64,000 nucleotides of DNA, from assembly GCA_032622095.1 (NCBI GenBank), contig CP136067.1, positions 53,921,899-53,985,898 on the forward strand, read 5' to 3'. Both the position numbers and the translations under genes were made by a program. How positions within the stretch are numbered: the stretch's first letter is position 1; the number at the start of each line of letters is the position of its first letter. Below the pieces are notes generated by a model. That model was not told the origin of the DNA and did no database searches. It saw only the letters and a list, made by a program, of their open reading frames with translations. Origin of the DNA: Siphonodentalium dalli (Eukaryota > Mollusca > Scaphopoda > Gadilida > Siphonodentaliidae). Shown piece after piece: positions 36,790-48,940 of the stretch.

Positions 36790-39700
36790 AATTAAAGCGT
36801 CAATGACACTGTAGCTCAACTTTGTAAAGGTATTTTTTTTTGCGATGAGCAACGAATAGAGAGATTAAAAAGAAGTGTAAATGAAAGTGTTAATGACACT
36901 GTAGCTCAACTTTGTAAAGAAGGGTAATTTTTTAGGATCATAAATGAAAGTGTCAATGACACTGTAGCTCAACTTAGGTAGGGGAATAATTTAATGGTCG
37001 ACAGTAAATGGAGGAATAGGAAAAGTGCTAATTGAAATGTCCAAGTAAGACTAGATGTACATGTCAATATCAACATTCATAACAGGTTTCATAATGATCG
37101 GATCAGGGATGTGGTGATTATGGTGTACCAAAGGATTTATTGATGCAAAGAGTAAATTCTAAAATGGCCACCGGCAGCCATGTTTTTTTCCGAATTACCC
37201 CAAAATGACTTGTTCCCATCTAGTCTTTACAAATCTCATAATGATCTGATCAAAGGTATGACCTGTAGCCTGTGCCAATGGATTTAGTCATGCAAAGAGT
37301 AAAATCCAAGATGGCTGCTGGCGGCCATGTTTTTCGGCTGAACGACCCCAAAATGACTCGTTTCCCATCTACATGTCATTGTTAACATACATGACAAATT
37401 TCATGAAGTTCCGACCAAAGCTACGACCTGTAGCCCGCACCAAAGGATTTATTCATGCAAAGAGTAAAATCCAATATGGCTGCTGGCGGGCATGTTTTTT
37501 AGCCAAACGACCCCAAAATGACTCGATCCCATCTACATGTTAATTTTAACATCCATGATAAATATCATGATGATCAGACAAACAGTACGACCTGTAGCCC
37601 GTGCCAATGGATTGAATTTTGAAATCCAAGATGGCTGCCAGCGGCCATGTTTTTTGGCCGTATGACCACAAAATGACTCGTTCCCATATACATGTCAATA
37701 TCAATATTCATGGCAAATTTCATAAAGGTCAGACCAAAGGTACGACCTGTAACCCGCGCCAAAGGATTTAGTCATGCAAAGAGTAAAATCCAAGATGGCT
37801 GCTGGCGGCCATGTTTTTTGGCCGAACGACCCCAAAATCACTCGTTCTCATCTACATGTCATTGTTAACATCCATGACAAATTTCATGAAGTTCTGACCA
37901 AAGCTACAACCTGTAGCCCGCACCAAAGGATTTATTCATGCAAAGAGTAAAATCCAATATGGCTGCTGGCGGGCATGTTTTTTAGCCAAACGACCCCAAA
38001 ATGACTCGATCCCATCTACATGTTAATTTTAACATCCATGATAAATATCATGATGATCAGACAAACAGTACGACCTGTAGCCTGTGCCAATGGATTGAAT
38101 TTTGAAATCCAAGATGGCTGCCAGCGGCCATGTTTTTTGGCCGTATGACCACTAAATGACTCGTTCCCATATACATGTCAATATAAATATTCATGGCAAA
38201 TTTCATAAAGGTCAGACCAAAGGTACGACCTGTAACCCGCGCCAAAGGATTTAGTCATGCAAAGAGTAAAATCCAAGATGGCTGCTGGCGGCCATGTTTT
38301 TTGGCCGAACGACCCCAACATCACTCGTTCTCATCTACATGTCATTGTTAACATCCATGACAAATTTCATGAAGTTCTGACCAAAGCTACAACCTGTAGC
38401 CCGCGCCAAAGAATTTAGTCATGCAAAGAGTAAAATCCAAGATGGCTGCTGGCGGCCATGTTTTTTGGCTGATCGACACAAAATAAATCGTTCCCATCTA
38501 CATGTCAATATTAACATCCATGACAAATTTCATGATGATCAAACGAACAGTACGATCTGTAGCCCGCGCCAATGGATTGAATTTTGAAATCCAAGATGGC
38601 CACCAGCGGCCATGTTTTTTGGCCGAATGACCCCAAAATGACTCGTTCCCATCTACATGTCAATGTCAACATTCATGCAAAATTTCATAAAGATCAGACC
38701 AAAGGTACGACATGTAGCCCACGCCAAAGGAAATTGTTGACGGACACACGGACGACGGACGCCAAGCCATGGCAATAGCTCAAACTTACAGAAGTAAGTT
38801 GAGCTAAAAATGAGCAGTAAATGATTTTGTCATACAGAGAGTAAAATCCAAGATGGCTGCTGGCCACTATGTTTTTTGGTCGAATGACCCCAAAATGACT
38901 CGTTCCCATCTACATGTAATTATTAACATCCATGACAAATTTCATGATGACCAGACTAAAGGTACGACCTGTAGCCCGTGCTGAAGGATTAGTCATACAA
39001 AGAGTAAAATCCAAGATGGCTGCTGGCGGCCATGTTTTTCAACTGAATGACCCCAAAATGACTCGTTCCCATCTACATGTCAATATTAACATCCATGAAA
39101 CATTTCATGATGATCAGACGAACAGTACGACCTGTAGCCGGTGCTAATGGATTGAATTTTGAAATCCAAGATGGCCACTGGCGGCCATGTTTTTTTGCCG
39201 AATGACCCCAAAATGACTCGTTCCCCATCTACATGTCAATGTCAACAGCCATGACAAATTTCATAATGATCCGACCAAAGGTACGACCTGTAGCCGGTGC
39301 TAAAGGAAATTGTTGACGAGTCATGCACACACACACGGACGACAGATACCAAGCGATGGCAATAGCTCAAACTTTACAAAGTAAAGTTGAGCTAAAAATG
39401 AGCAGTAAAGGATTTAGTCATACAGATTAAGATCCAAGATGGCTGCTGACGGCCATGTTTTTCAGCTGAATGACCCCAAAATGACTCGTTCCCATCTACA
39501 TATCATTGTTAACATCCATGACAAATTTTATGATGGTCAGATTAAAAGTACGACCTGTAGCCAGTGCTAAAGAATTTAGTCATACAAAGAGTCAATTCCA
39601 AGATGGCTGCCATGTTTTTGAGCCGAATGACCCCAAAATTACTCGTTCCCATCTACATGTCAATATTAACATCCATGACAAATTTCATGATGATCAGACG

Positions 39701-39952
39701 AACAGTACGACCTGTGGCCCGTGCTAATGGATTGAATTTTGAAATCAAAGATGGCCACTGGCGGCCATGTTTTTTGTGACTCGTTCCCATCTACATGTCA
39801 ACAGCTATGACAAATTTTATAATGATCCGACCAAAGGTACGACCTGTAGCCCGTGCTAAAGGAAATTGTTGACGCATCACATATTCACACACGGACGGAC
39901 GACAAAGCCATGGCAATAGCTCAAACTTTACAAAGTAAAGTTGAGCTAAAAA
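36790..39952 (+). repeat. ~160-bp satellite array with higher-order structure and three hairpin tails
   Basis: The start motif 'gtcaatgacactgtagctc' occurs three times (36807, 36891, 36953). Monomer marks 'atggctgctggcggccatg' and variants follow at about 37308, 37472, 37627, 37790, 37953, 38108, 38273, 38440 and 38595, with spacings near 164, 155 and 163 bp. This gives a three-monomer period of 482-483 bp between 37308 and 38273. Tails at 38777-38810, 39364-39398 and 39918-39952 each close a block. The short frames are periodic and not genes. It resembles the bivalve pearl/HINE-type elements by memory of their design; this was not checked against sequences. Confidence 0.88.
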
Positions 39953-40287
39953 TAGCAGATGAAGATGGATAACTCTAAAATCAAGTGGTAATACGGCCAA
40001 ATTTCGTGATACTCAAGATGTAATACGGCCATAATTTGTTGAACAAAATGTTGATAAACACGTTTTGGGAAATTTGATACAATAGTTGACCGTGGTTAGC
40101 ATTATTTTGTTGCAATTAATCGATTCTGATCATTTAAGCTTATTTTGAAGAAATGTTGTTGTATCTTGATATGGGGACCGTCTGATTGCTGGTGAGAGCG
40201 AAAATTTTTATGTTTTCCGAATGGCCATTATGGGGAGATGCAGTTATTACTGGTCAGTGATTTTTTTTTTTATATGAACAATGAAAT

Positions 40288-41802
40288 TAGGGTCCTGCTA
40301 ATTGGAGATTTTGATCGAATCGAGTCGACAAAATCGAATCGAATATCGAATCGAATCATACCTGTGGGTTGCATTCACAATTAGGCATTTAATGTCAATT
40401 ATCAGACGATTTGTGAAACGTTCTATGAACTTCCATCTTAAGTTATGTGGCGATCAACCGATCGTTCCTGATACTATTAACTTCAATTGAGAATTGTCGC
40501 GAGAAAAAAAACATTAAAACGTCCATGCGAAACGGATTATCGGAATTAAAATCATGCTAAATTTTTAGAGTTTGCATGTACATGCACAGTTGCAAATCGG
40601 CACTGGGAAACACCCGTTGTTATAAACTTGAAGATGCAACAACAGTCGCAGGGTAGCCTGTTTATGTAGTGCTGGGTGCTTAGATGGGTCGTTGTCCCAG
40701 ACGCTTGCGATTTATATACCATGTTGCATTCATCACATGTGTAAGTTCCAGTACTGCATGCAGTTTGTATCATGTTTAAAAATAATCATGAAAAACGGTC
40801 GACAAATTGTCAAGTTTCAAGGATCGCTCCGACACTGAAAGTCAACTTCAAACGAAAACACGTGCACTTTTCGACGCCGGGAACACGTGTTGTTTGCATT
40901 CAAGCTGGAAAACAGAGTTCAGTCCGCTCGCCACGCGATGTCTGAACGCTGCCGGCACGTGTATTTTCTTATTAAATCTAACATTTTTGATTGAAGTGTT
41001 TTGCCAGTTATAATTCATTCTGGCTTGATCTAGATCATTTTCAAATAAATATGGACAGTTCAGTTTCTCAGAATAATGCAGAATGAAGTGTAACCTACAA
41101 AAATCTCAAATAAATAAATGCGACGTTTCTTCACATTACGGCAATTTACGTGTAGGTGCTGGCATCGGGAAGTCCTGCGTAGGGGACTGAACTCTGCACG
41201 GAGCTTGGTTTGCATTCTCAGCGATATTACATAACGCGGAATCTAAGACGTATAGTCGGTGGATAACGTTAGCGTTTTTTATTGTTTTTGCACAATATTT
41301 ACAAACATAATGCCGACAGTGAAATATTCAGAAATAAACATATTTATATTGTACAGGAGCGGCAAGGGCAAATATGCCGTTTTCTTGCCGGCCCTGTTTG
41401 GAAATGAAACTGAAATAGTAAAATGACAACGTTGCTCAGTTTCATCGCTATTATAATTTACGTGCGTCATCGGTCCATATGCTGTCTCCAAGCTTTTGGC
41501 TACCATGTTCAAGGCTAGAATTCAGATGCATTTAGTTGTCCTATAGTGTCCAATTACTGGTTATACTTATACTTAATATCATGCGAACTTTCGCGATGTA
41601 CAATAAGAATTATAAGCTGCATATATTCATAAGTTTTGGGAATAATATGGCACAGTAACAGCTAAGATCGACGTGTTTACCTGTTCGTAAACATCCTACT
41701 TTTTTTGTCAGTGTATATTCGAAATTTCAAGTTGGAAATTTCGAATCGAATTCGAATCGAATTTGACTTTCGAATCGAATCTCGAATATTCGCAGGACCC
41801 TA
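40288..41802. mobile_element. hAT transposon derivative with 8-bp target duplication
   Basis: AATGAAAT lies directly on both sides (40280-40287 and 41803-41810). The ends read TAGGGTCCTGCTAAT and, in reverse complement, TAGGGTCCTGCGAAT. Subterminal 'tcgaatcgaat' repeats occur at both ends. 8-bp duplications are diagnostic of hAT-type transposition. A BED-finger fragment is the only coding remnant, so the element is a deletion derivative. Confidence 0.92.
40552..40773 (-). pseudogene. BED-type zinc finger fragment of a hAT transposase
   Basis: Open frame of 73 codons carrying C-D-E-C-N-M-V-Y-K then T-T-H-L-S-T-Q-H, a CxxC...HxxxxH pattern with the TT.L..H spacing of BED fingers. BED fingers bind DNA at the N-terminus of many hAT transposases. 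No catalytic domain follows. It lies inside a target-duplicated hAT element, which supports the reading. Confidence 0.65.
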
Positions 41803-42019
41803 AATGAAATGTAACTCATTTAAATGATACCTGGGTTTTCTGGTAAGAGTGTTGGGGGGGATTTTATCAAACAGGGAAATTAAAAAGAAATAAAACTGAT
41901 AAAATGATCTCTTTATTATTGAGATGACATAATTTTCTGGCATTCTCCTCTGAAAACTCATTCTATATTAAGTCATGTAAAATAATACAACCATCTGGTG
42001 TATAGGCAGCTGACTTTAA

Positions 42020-42411
42020 CCCTTTACCCAACAGAAGGGCCCTGTGCCAATGCATTCTCTTATATATGCGAGTCGACCATAGGTCGCCTCGCATATATAA
42101 GAGAATGCATTGGCTTAACACATTACAAATTATAAAATTGTTAAAGAATGTAAGAAAAAATGGTAAAAAGTGTTAAAAAAAAAATTTGTTTAGGCCAATG
42201 CATTCTCTTATATATGCGAGGCGACCTATGGTCGACTCGCATATATAAGAGAATGCATTGGCACAGGGCATAACTGTAACTATCACAATGTGGTCAAGGA
42301 GCCGGTTCCAATGATATCCATATTTGTATGGTTCTATTGAGACAGACCGAAGATATTTTAGGCTGTTGAAGCTTTATTTGGCCGGTTTTGGCCGGTTTGT
42401 TGGGTAAAGGG
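42020..42411. mobile_element. TTAA-target MITE with twin palindromes
   Basis: Ends CCCTTTACCCAACA and its perfect reverse complement, with TTAA at 42016-42019 and TTAT at 42412-42415. Inside are two 69-bp palindromes (42046-42114 and 42194-42262) that are also inverted copies of each other, each built on 'gccaatgcattctcttatat'. Right of these is 'ggccggttttggccgg'. piggyBac-like by target and ends; no coding capacity. Confidence 0.9.
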
Positions 42412-42424
42412 TTATCCAGATTGA

Positions 42425-42685
42425 AAGCTTGCTTGTACTAAATACTCATTGATGAGTAGTTCCATTTGTAAATGTTCAGACAATAAGTTCAGCAATTATT
42501 GAACTTATTATCTGAACATTTCCATCACTAGATAGGAATTCTTCTGCACTTGCATTATCTATTCGTCTGTCGTCTGCTAATAATTCCCCGACAACCCACC
42601 AAGATGAATAAGACCATTCCAATGTATACTTTTATAACTGAATGGAAGAATACATTCACTGTTCTTCCATTCAGTGAAGAAAGAG
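42425..42685. mobile_element. Partial TTAA-type MITE related to 45677-46856
   Basis: Shares 'gtactaaatactcattgatg', 'gtagttcc..ttgtaaatgttcaga' and the right part 'agatgaataagaccatt' with the larger element. The left end is lost. It is followed at once by the TTAA of the next element. Confidence 0.7.
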
Positions 42686-42689
42686 TTAA

Positions 42690-42946
42690 CCCTTTCATGA
42701 CGGGAGCTGCGCTGGTGCAGCATTAAAGACCATGTGCCAGTGCGTTCTCTTATACAGTATATGCGAGTCTCACAGGGAGCCTTGCATGTATATCACAAGA
42801 GAAATCACTGGCTTACAAGATGAAGGTAAATATTGTTAGGCCAATGCATTCTCTTATATATGTGAGGTACCCTATGGGCAATATAGAAGAGAATGCATTA
42901 GCACAGGGTTTTCGCAAAATTTCAGGAAGCTCCAGTTATGAAACGG
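42690..42946. mobile_element. TTAA-flanked palindromic MITE, copy 3
   Basis: TTAA on both sides (42686-42689, 42947-42950). Ends CCCTTTCATGACGGGAGCTG and, reversed, CCGTTTCATAACTGGAGCTT. Carries the 'cattctcttatata..gcgag' palindrome pieces shared with 18711, 28125 and 42020. Confidence 0.88.
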
Positions 42947-42950
42947 TTAA

Positions 42951-43691
42951 AGGCCCACTTAATTTTCGAACCCCCAGATTACATTATATAAAATATATGC
43001 CATATTATATACCATTTGAAAGAGGAAGCTCCAAAACATAGTATTATCAACTTATCTGGTGTAATAAACTGTGGACATGTTGTTTTTGTTGAGTTGCCAA
43101 CGCGTTTTGTCATCAAGAATGAAGTGAAAATAAACTTTGATGCTAAATGAACACCAAGAAGTTACTTCTTAATTTGAAATATCTTAACATCTTCACTGCT
43201 AATGACAACGACGTTATGACATCGAGAGCTGGGACATTGACATTACGGCCATTTTTCAGTGGAATAATAAAATGCGAATAACATGAAAACCATAAAACTG
43301 ACGCATGTTAAAGGCTATTATCAATCACTATTGTATAGCATCATACAGTTTGAAACTTTGAAATACATTTGTTCCAGTTATGAATACTGGCCAACTGAGT
43401 GTGCTGAAGTAGGTTCGTACTCAGTATGGATGTATAGAACACAGCATGACATTTTACATCCTTACACAGTACTGACGTATAGCAGCCAAGAGGTTAAGCT
43501 GCTTCCTAGTACAGACCCGGCTTTCAATTGTTATGACAAACATCTTTGTTGTGCTGGCAATTTTGATCAACCTAGACTGATTTACAAAGAGAGAATGCCA
43601 AAAACTAGTGACAGTTATTTACATTTCAATGTGTATATATACATGATATAAACATGACATGATGAGACAATGACAACAACATAGCTACATT
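42951..43691. other. No supported gene; one unexplained open frame
   Basis: Plus-strand frame 43283-43651, 122 codons, starts at ATG and reads without stop, with ten Tyr and five Cys. I recognise no domain, no signal peptide and no repeat origin. AT-rich chance frame is the simplest explanation. Confidence 0.3.
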
Positions 43692-43868
43692 ATGCCCTAA
43701 GTAATCGACCCCTTAACCACAGCAGAATTATGGGTAACTTTTCAGGATTTAGTCGGAAATCTCTCCCCGAGAGCTTTCTGATGAATGGCAACAAGCCATA
43801 TTTCCGACTAAATCCTGAAAAGTTACCCATAATTCTGCTGTGGTTAAGGGGTCGATTACTTAGGGCAT
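43692..43868. repeat. Perfect 69-bp inverted repeat with 39-bp loop
   Basis: Arms 43692-43760 and 43800-43868 are exact reverse complements, starting ATGCCCTAAGTAATCGACCC. The loop is 'ctctccccgagagctttc' and on. Full identity over 69 bp suggests recent origin or continuing correction between arms. No target duplication is visible (flanks 'acatt' and 'gactg'). Confidence 0.97.
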
Positions 43869-44005
43869 GACTGTATATAGCTTTTCAACTACACAGATGA
43901 AAACATGACACTTTAAGTGGCTATCCTTCAGGTTGCTTTGTGATGTGATGTGTGAGGGTTCTTGTCCACATGACATGAAATGCAACTATTAGGAACCAAT
44001 ATTAA

Positions 44006-44472
44006 GGAATATGGAATCTCTAATTTTGAGGAGAAAAAAATATGTAATAAACAACTGTTAGCTGTATCCAAGTGTGCCTACCTGCTAAACAAACTATATA
44101 AAACATCATAATTGATACCTTTGACACCCGAAATTACCAACTTATCCACATTTTATGACTGAAATTTCATTGTTTCCTCAGATTAAATGTAAACACGTGT
44201 CACAAATTGGCCCAATAAAACATCTCATGGATATCTTACCAAGACCAGATGGCAGGCGGTTCACAACACAGGTACTAGTATTATCTTGATTAGCCTGTCT
44301 GACAGTCAACCAACCACCCCTCTGATTGGATCAAGTGTCTAGGAAAGCATGCATGGCCACTAGAAGTGATCTCTTAACAACAATTTGATACCACTTGTGA
44401 CCATGGCCCTCAGACTGGTCTGACACTCTTCAATCACTGTTGACACATATGAAAATCGAGATTCCATATTCC
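44006..44472. mobile_element. TTAA-flanked MITE with GGAATATGGAATCTC ends
   Basis: A perfect 15-bp terminal inverted repeat (44006-44020, 44458-44472) with TTAA at 44002-44005 and 44473-44476. Interior unrecognised, no open frame. Confidence 0.9.
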
Positions 44473-44666
44473 TTAAAGAGTCATCCATATTGTGCAACAT
44501 AAAACGAACAACCAAAACACATTTTAGCTGGAAGTACTGAAAACTATAAGCACGTAACCCTCAAATGAATTAATGCTGAACAAAATAAAAAAATAAAAAA
44601 AATTCAATCTCAGAGGACAAAGTGTCCTCCAAGATACTAAATAAAGTAACAAAGACACTGATTTAA

Positions 44667-45221
44667 AGGGAACAAAGGCGCTCGCAGTGGGTAAATGTGC
44701 AATTAATATAAGTCTGTAAAAACATCACAACTAATAATAACATGGAGAAATAGATCAACTTTGTTCATATTTTCATTATTGAAAGTTCTCAAACAAACAA
44801 ATTTTGCGTGTTGAAACCGTTGTTATGTAAACAAAATGTAAGTGATTTTGTCCAACTAAAATCGCTAATCAAGTAGTAACTTAAAATATTTTAGTTTGAA
44901 TAAGATTATCAGGATATTTTTTCAATACATTGATCTTTTTCAATGTTTACCATCAAGTTTTGATTAAACTTTCATATCTTATTGAACTATGAATTGGACT
45001 TTTATTGATAATTGCAGTATTAACAGAACAATGATTTTGATATGGTGACATCTCTTTGTCTTGTGAGTTATTAATAATGAAAATTTGACAGTTATTAATA
45101 ATGAAAATAAGAATGAAAACGTTCCATTTTTGCATGTATTTGCAGATGACAGTTGTTTTTACAGACTTATATAAACTTGATGTTACGTTGCAAGAACACG
45201 CTATGAATGGCTTGAATCCCT
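44667..45221. mobile_element. TTAA-type MITE with AGGGA ends, copy 1
   Basis: TTAA at 44663-44666 and 45222-45225. Ends AGGGAACAAAGGC and, reversed, AGGGATTCAAGCC. Internal 'gtctgtaaaaacatcac' and 'gagaaatagatcaa' recur in the copy at 47951-48245. Confidence 0.8.
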
Positions 45222-45676
45222 TTAAGCCTTCAGATTTATATATCAGTTCAATTATTTATTCAACTTAATAGAATCTGTGGAGTTACTAATCTCTCAAATT
45301 ACCCACACGTAATACAAATTAAGACCAAAATCAGAATCCAAAATAATTTCTTATTAATTTAACAATGTATTAATATCACAAATTATTATTTGTTAATTTA
45401 TTTGAGTATGTATTAAAACAAATAAACGAAGGATTCAGCATTATTGTTACTTTATTTAGGACTCTGTCCCACATTTGGACAATGAACTCATATAGATAGT
45501 CCTCTTCCCGGCTACATTTACCAATAAAATAGGATTCATTGTTTCTTGTATCGCACTTTTTTACCCATTTCACCCAGTTTCAAAAACCTATTGGTCATTT
45601 GAGGAAACTAATCTGAATATTTAAATTATCTAATCCCCATGCTTCAAATTTCACATCATTTTGAAATTAGGTTTAA

Positions 45677-46856
45677 CCCTTTCTATACTAAATACTCATT
45701 GACGGGTAGTTCCCTAAGAAATTGTTCAGATATTATAAAGTAATAAGCTGAATATTTCCCTTCATTAATTATGACTCCTTTAGTCTAAGTTTCCTCGTAT
45801 GTAATGGCAGAGCGAGATGCTAGTTTACCTGAGTCCCATTCATATAGCGTCTTATATCCGACTTTAAGCCTTGTTGATCCACTCAATAAATGTAATGAAA
45901 TATCACAATTGGAACAATAAACTGGTTTATTCTGTAGAAGACATGCCATTTATTCTGAACTCCACAACAGTTGTCAATTGAAAAGAGTAATATAATGTGG
46001 AAAATAATTTTATTGCAATGTTTACATAACTTCAAAAAAGTACAAATTCATTTGACCTTGCGAATTGACCATCGTATGGTTAAAGTAAACACTTGGTCGT
46101 TGATTGATTTAATTCTATAACAGGTAATTTATAAGTTGAAAATTGCATATACATCACAAGACATCCAGTGTAAGAAATGTTTAACTTATAAGTAATATAG
46201 GACCACTTACAATTAAAATAAAAACATAACAGTGATGGGGATATTGGAATAAAATAAGACGTGTTCCTATATGTGTTGTTTATGGGTGTACTCGATTGTC
46301 GGCATAGATGCCAAACGTTGCCAATTATACTTCGGAATAGTTCGGGTCATCACTAAAAATAATCGAGTCCCTGGATCTGGCTGAAAATTCTTATATAAGA
46401 CGATAAACAAATGGGCCTAAGACAAAAACTATCATCTCACTCTACCGATATAACTACCTGGTTTACGTACGAGAAAACTTGGGACCATGACTACTTCTGT
46501 ACTTGTATTATCTGCAACTACCAATTACTCTTCAATGAAAAACCTTAGCTATGAGACTCAAATGTTTTCATACACACATTTTGTTATATAATCAGGCCTT
46601 GATCACCACATCTGCAGCAGGGGTTGTCAGGAAGACAGTCCTTGAGACTATGACATCCTCTGTTGATATACTGCTTTACTCTTGCTTTATTGTTAACTGT
46701 TTGTTAATATATATGGTCGCATTATATCATCAAATAAACAATCTATCAATCTGTCTTCTGCTTATTTGTTCTGAAAACCCCTCCAGATGAATAATAAAAC
46801 TATTGCAATGTACACTTTTAAAACTAAGTGGGTGAATCCATTTAGTATAGAATGGT
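45677..46856. mobile_element. TTAA-flanked MITE with CCCTTTCTATACTAAAT ends
   Basis: TTAA at 45673-45676 and 46857-46860. Ends CCCTTTCTATACTAAAT and, reversed, CCATTCTATACTAAAT. Length 1180 bp, no transposase. A 'caaataaacaatctatcaat' tail near 46730 looks like a LINE 3' end inserted within it. Confidence 0.88.
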
Positions 46857-46860
46857 TTAA

Positions 46861-47950
46861 GATTATGAGTTGCTTCAACAAGTTTTACAATTATGTGACA
46901 GAGCACTAGCAGAAAACTTGAAATATAGCTAGATGAACTATATATAATTTTTCATACAACCCATCGCCTAGTTTGGGAATCCTTTCCATATTAAAAATAT
47001 ATTAATAATATGTGCTTGCTCTTGATTTTTTAAAGACAATATTTCTAACTTTGAATTTCCTCTTGCAAAAACAATTGTCTTTCCGGAGAACCAAGTAAAT
47101 TTCGCTATAAGTTGTTATTCTGTAAAATGAGATATTTAAAAAATGATATCTATTCTGTAATTACCCAATTAATAACCATTCTGCAAAGAAATGAACATCA
47201 AATTGCATGCATTGTAAAATAAAATTATGTAATTTGCTTTCAAACAAACTAAAAATTTCAACCAAATTTCAAACAATTCCCAAATGTAACAGATATTGAT
47301 ATGTGGTGGACAATCTGTGGTGGACAGTGCTGTTTCTTTGTATAACAAAGTACTTTCAGGTGCATAATAACAGTGATGGCCTAATAATAGTGATGGGTGG
47401 GGATTCAGGCTGAAATTAACAAGTGCAATGCCAAGCATGGCATATGCCCCCCAATGCTCAGTTTAGAGAGTGGGCAATATAGATATTTGTATGGATGGAG
47501 AAGCTGGCATCATTCCCCCTTAAACTGGGCTAGCAATACACCAAAGCACAATCAAATCCAATAATCCATGCCAAAGTTACAACCTGAAATGTTCACACGG
47601 ATACAAAATTAAGAAAGGGCTTTAAAAATGTTCAAGTCAAACAAGGGCCGTAATTAGATAAAAATAAATGGACGAAAAAGTTGAAGTTAGATAAATATCA
47701 TTATCCCCTTAGAAAGGGATACAGAAAATTTCACTTTCATACTATCCCGGTAGAGTTAACGAAAATCTCGCATTTTTTGGAGTGCCTACCAAAAATTATC
47801 TCATCGTGACCGAATCAAATGTTTATTTTCGCTCGCAGCTCACGAAATTGAACATTTATCTGTCAAGAATGAGAAATTTTCAGTAACCACTCAATAACAA
47901 TAGATATCCTCTTTGTATTATACCACATAACCCGCCAGCGATCAATACCC
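46861..47950. other. No recognised feature
   Basis: AT-rich sequence lying 3' of the HP1 stop codon on the minus strand; part could be 3' untranslated sequence. No open frame with a known motif. Confidence 0.4.
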
Positions 47951-48245
47951 TAAACGGACACAAGGCACTCACGGCTCGGGTAAATGCACAAAAAATATAA
48001 AAGTCTGTAAAAACATCACCACAAGGAGAAATAGATCAAGTTCAGTTCAGTCTTCACTATTAATGGTGGTTCTCATTCTTTACATACAAATGGTTGTTAC
48101 ATGCAAAATAACATTATTTTCGAGCTATTAATAGTGAAATCAGAACAAAGTCAAACTATTTTTACATGTAATTGTTGTAATTCTTTTACAGATTTGTTAT
48201 GTTATTTTCGCAAGAACCCACTTTAAAGGCCTTGAGTCCCTTTAC
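47951..48245. mobile_element. TTAA-type MITE with AGGGA ends, copy 2 (diverged)
   Basis: Ends TAAACGGACACAAGG and, reversed, TAAAGGGACTCAAGG; interior shared with 44667-45221. The TTAA flanks have mutated. It sits about 260 bp past the HP1 stop, so it may be within the 3' untranslated region. Confidence 0.75.
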
Positions 48246-48506
48246 AAATCCCCCGAGAACAAGACCCCTATTGACTTCTCCTTACCGGTAGTTACGTATG
48301 ACTAATGAGCTCTAGCGAGATGCACGGAGCACAGAACTATATTTGTTGCACCTCAATATCACACACTCTGGAATACCATTTCAAGTCTGTAGAATTGGCA
48401 CTGTGGCTGCGCAGAATTGTTACTGCATTTACCGGTTTTGCACTATATTCCGAGCTTGAAAATGAAATGATAAGAAAAGAGCTCAAAGTTTCTGTACACA
48501 GCCATT

Positions 48507-48794
<288 letters not shown>

Positions 48795-48849
48795 TTATTA
48801 GTTGCTTGGGGAAGATCTAAGACCATGCATCCAACTAATATTGGTAAAC

Positions 48850-48940
48850 TAAAAGTAGAGATGTGAGGGTATTGAGGTTATCGGTTATGATTATCTCCCA
48901 TATATCGGCTGATAACGATCCGATACCGATATACCTAGTT
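48850..48940. repeat. hAT-like terminal remnant
   Basis: 'gaggttatcggttatgat', 'tatatcggctgataacgatc' and 'cgataccgatata' resemble the CGAT/ATCGG-rich subterminal parts of the elements at 51230 and 57204. No partner end was found. Confidence 0.5.

Noticed and set aside
37574-39779. Several 60-73 codon frames in the 35.8-39.9 kb array
   Set aside because: Periodic frames within satellite monomers, near-identical where the 482-bp period repeats.
11760-39952. Calling the hairpin-tailed repeats Helitrons
   Set aside because: Hairpin plus CTAA fits, but no 5' TC end, A/T insertion site or Rep/helicase could be shown here, so this stays a hypothesis.
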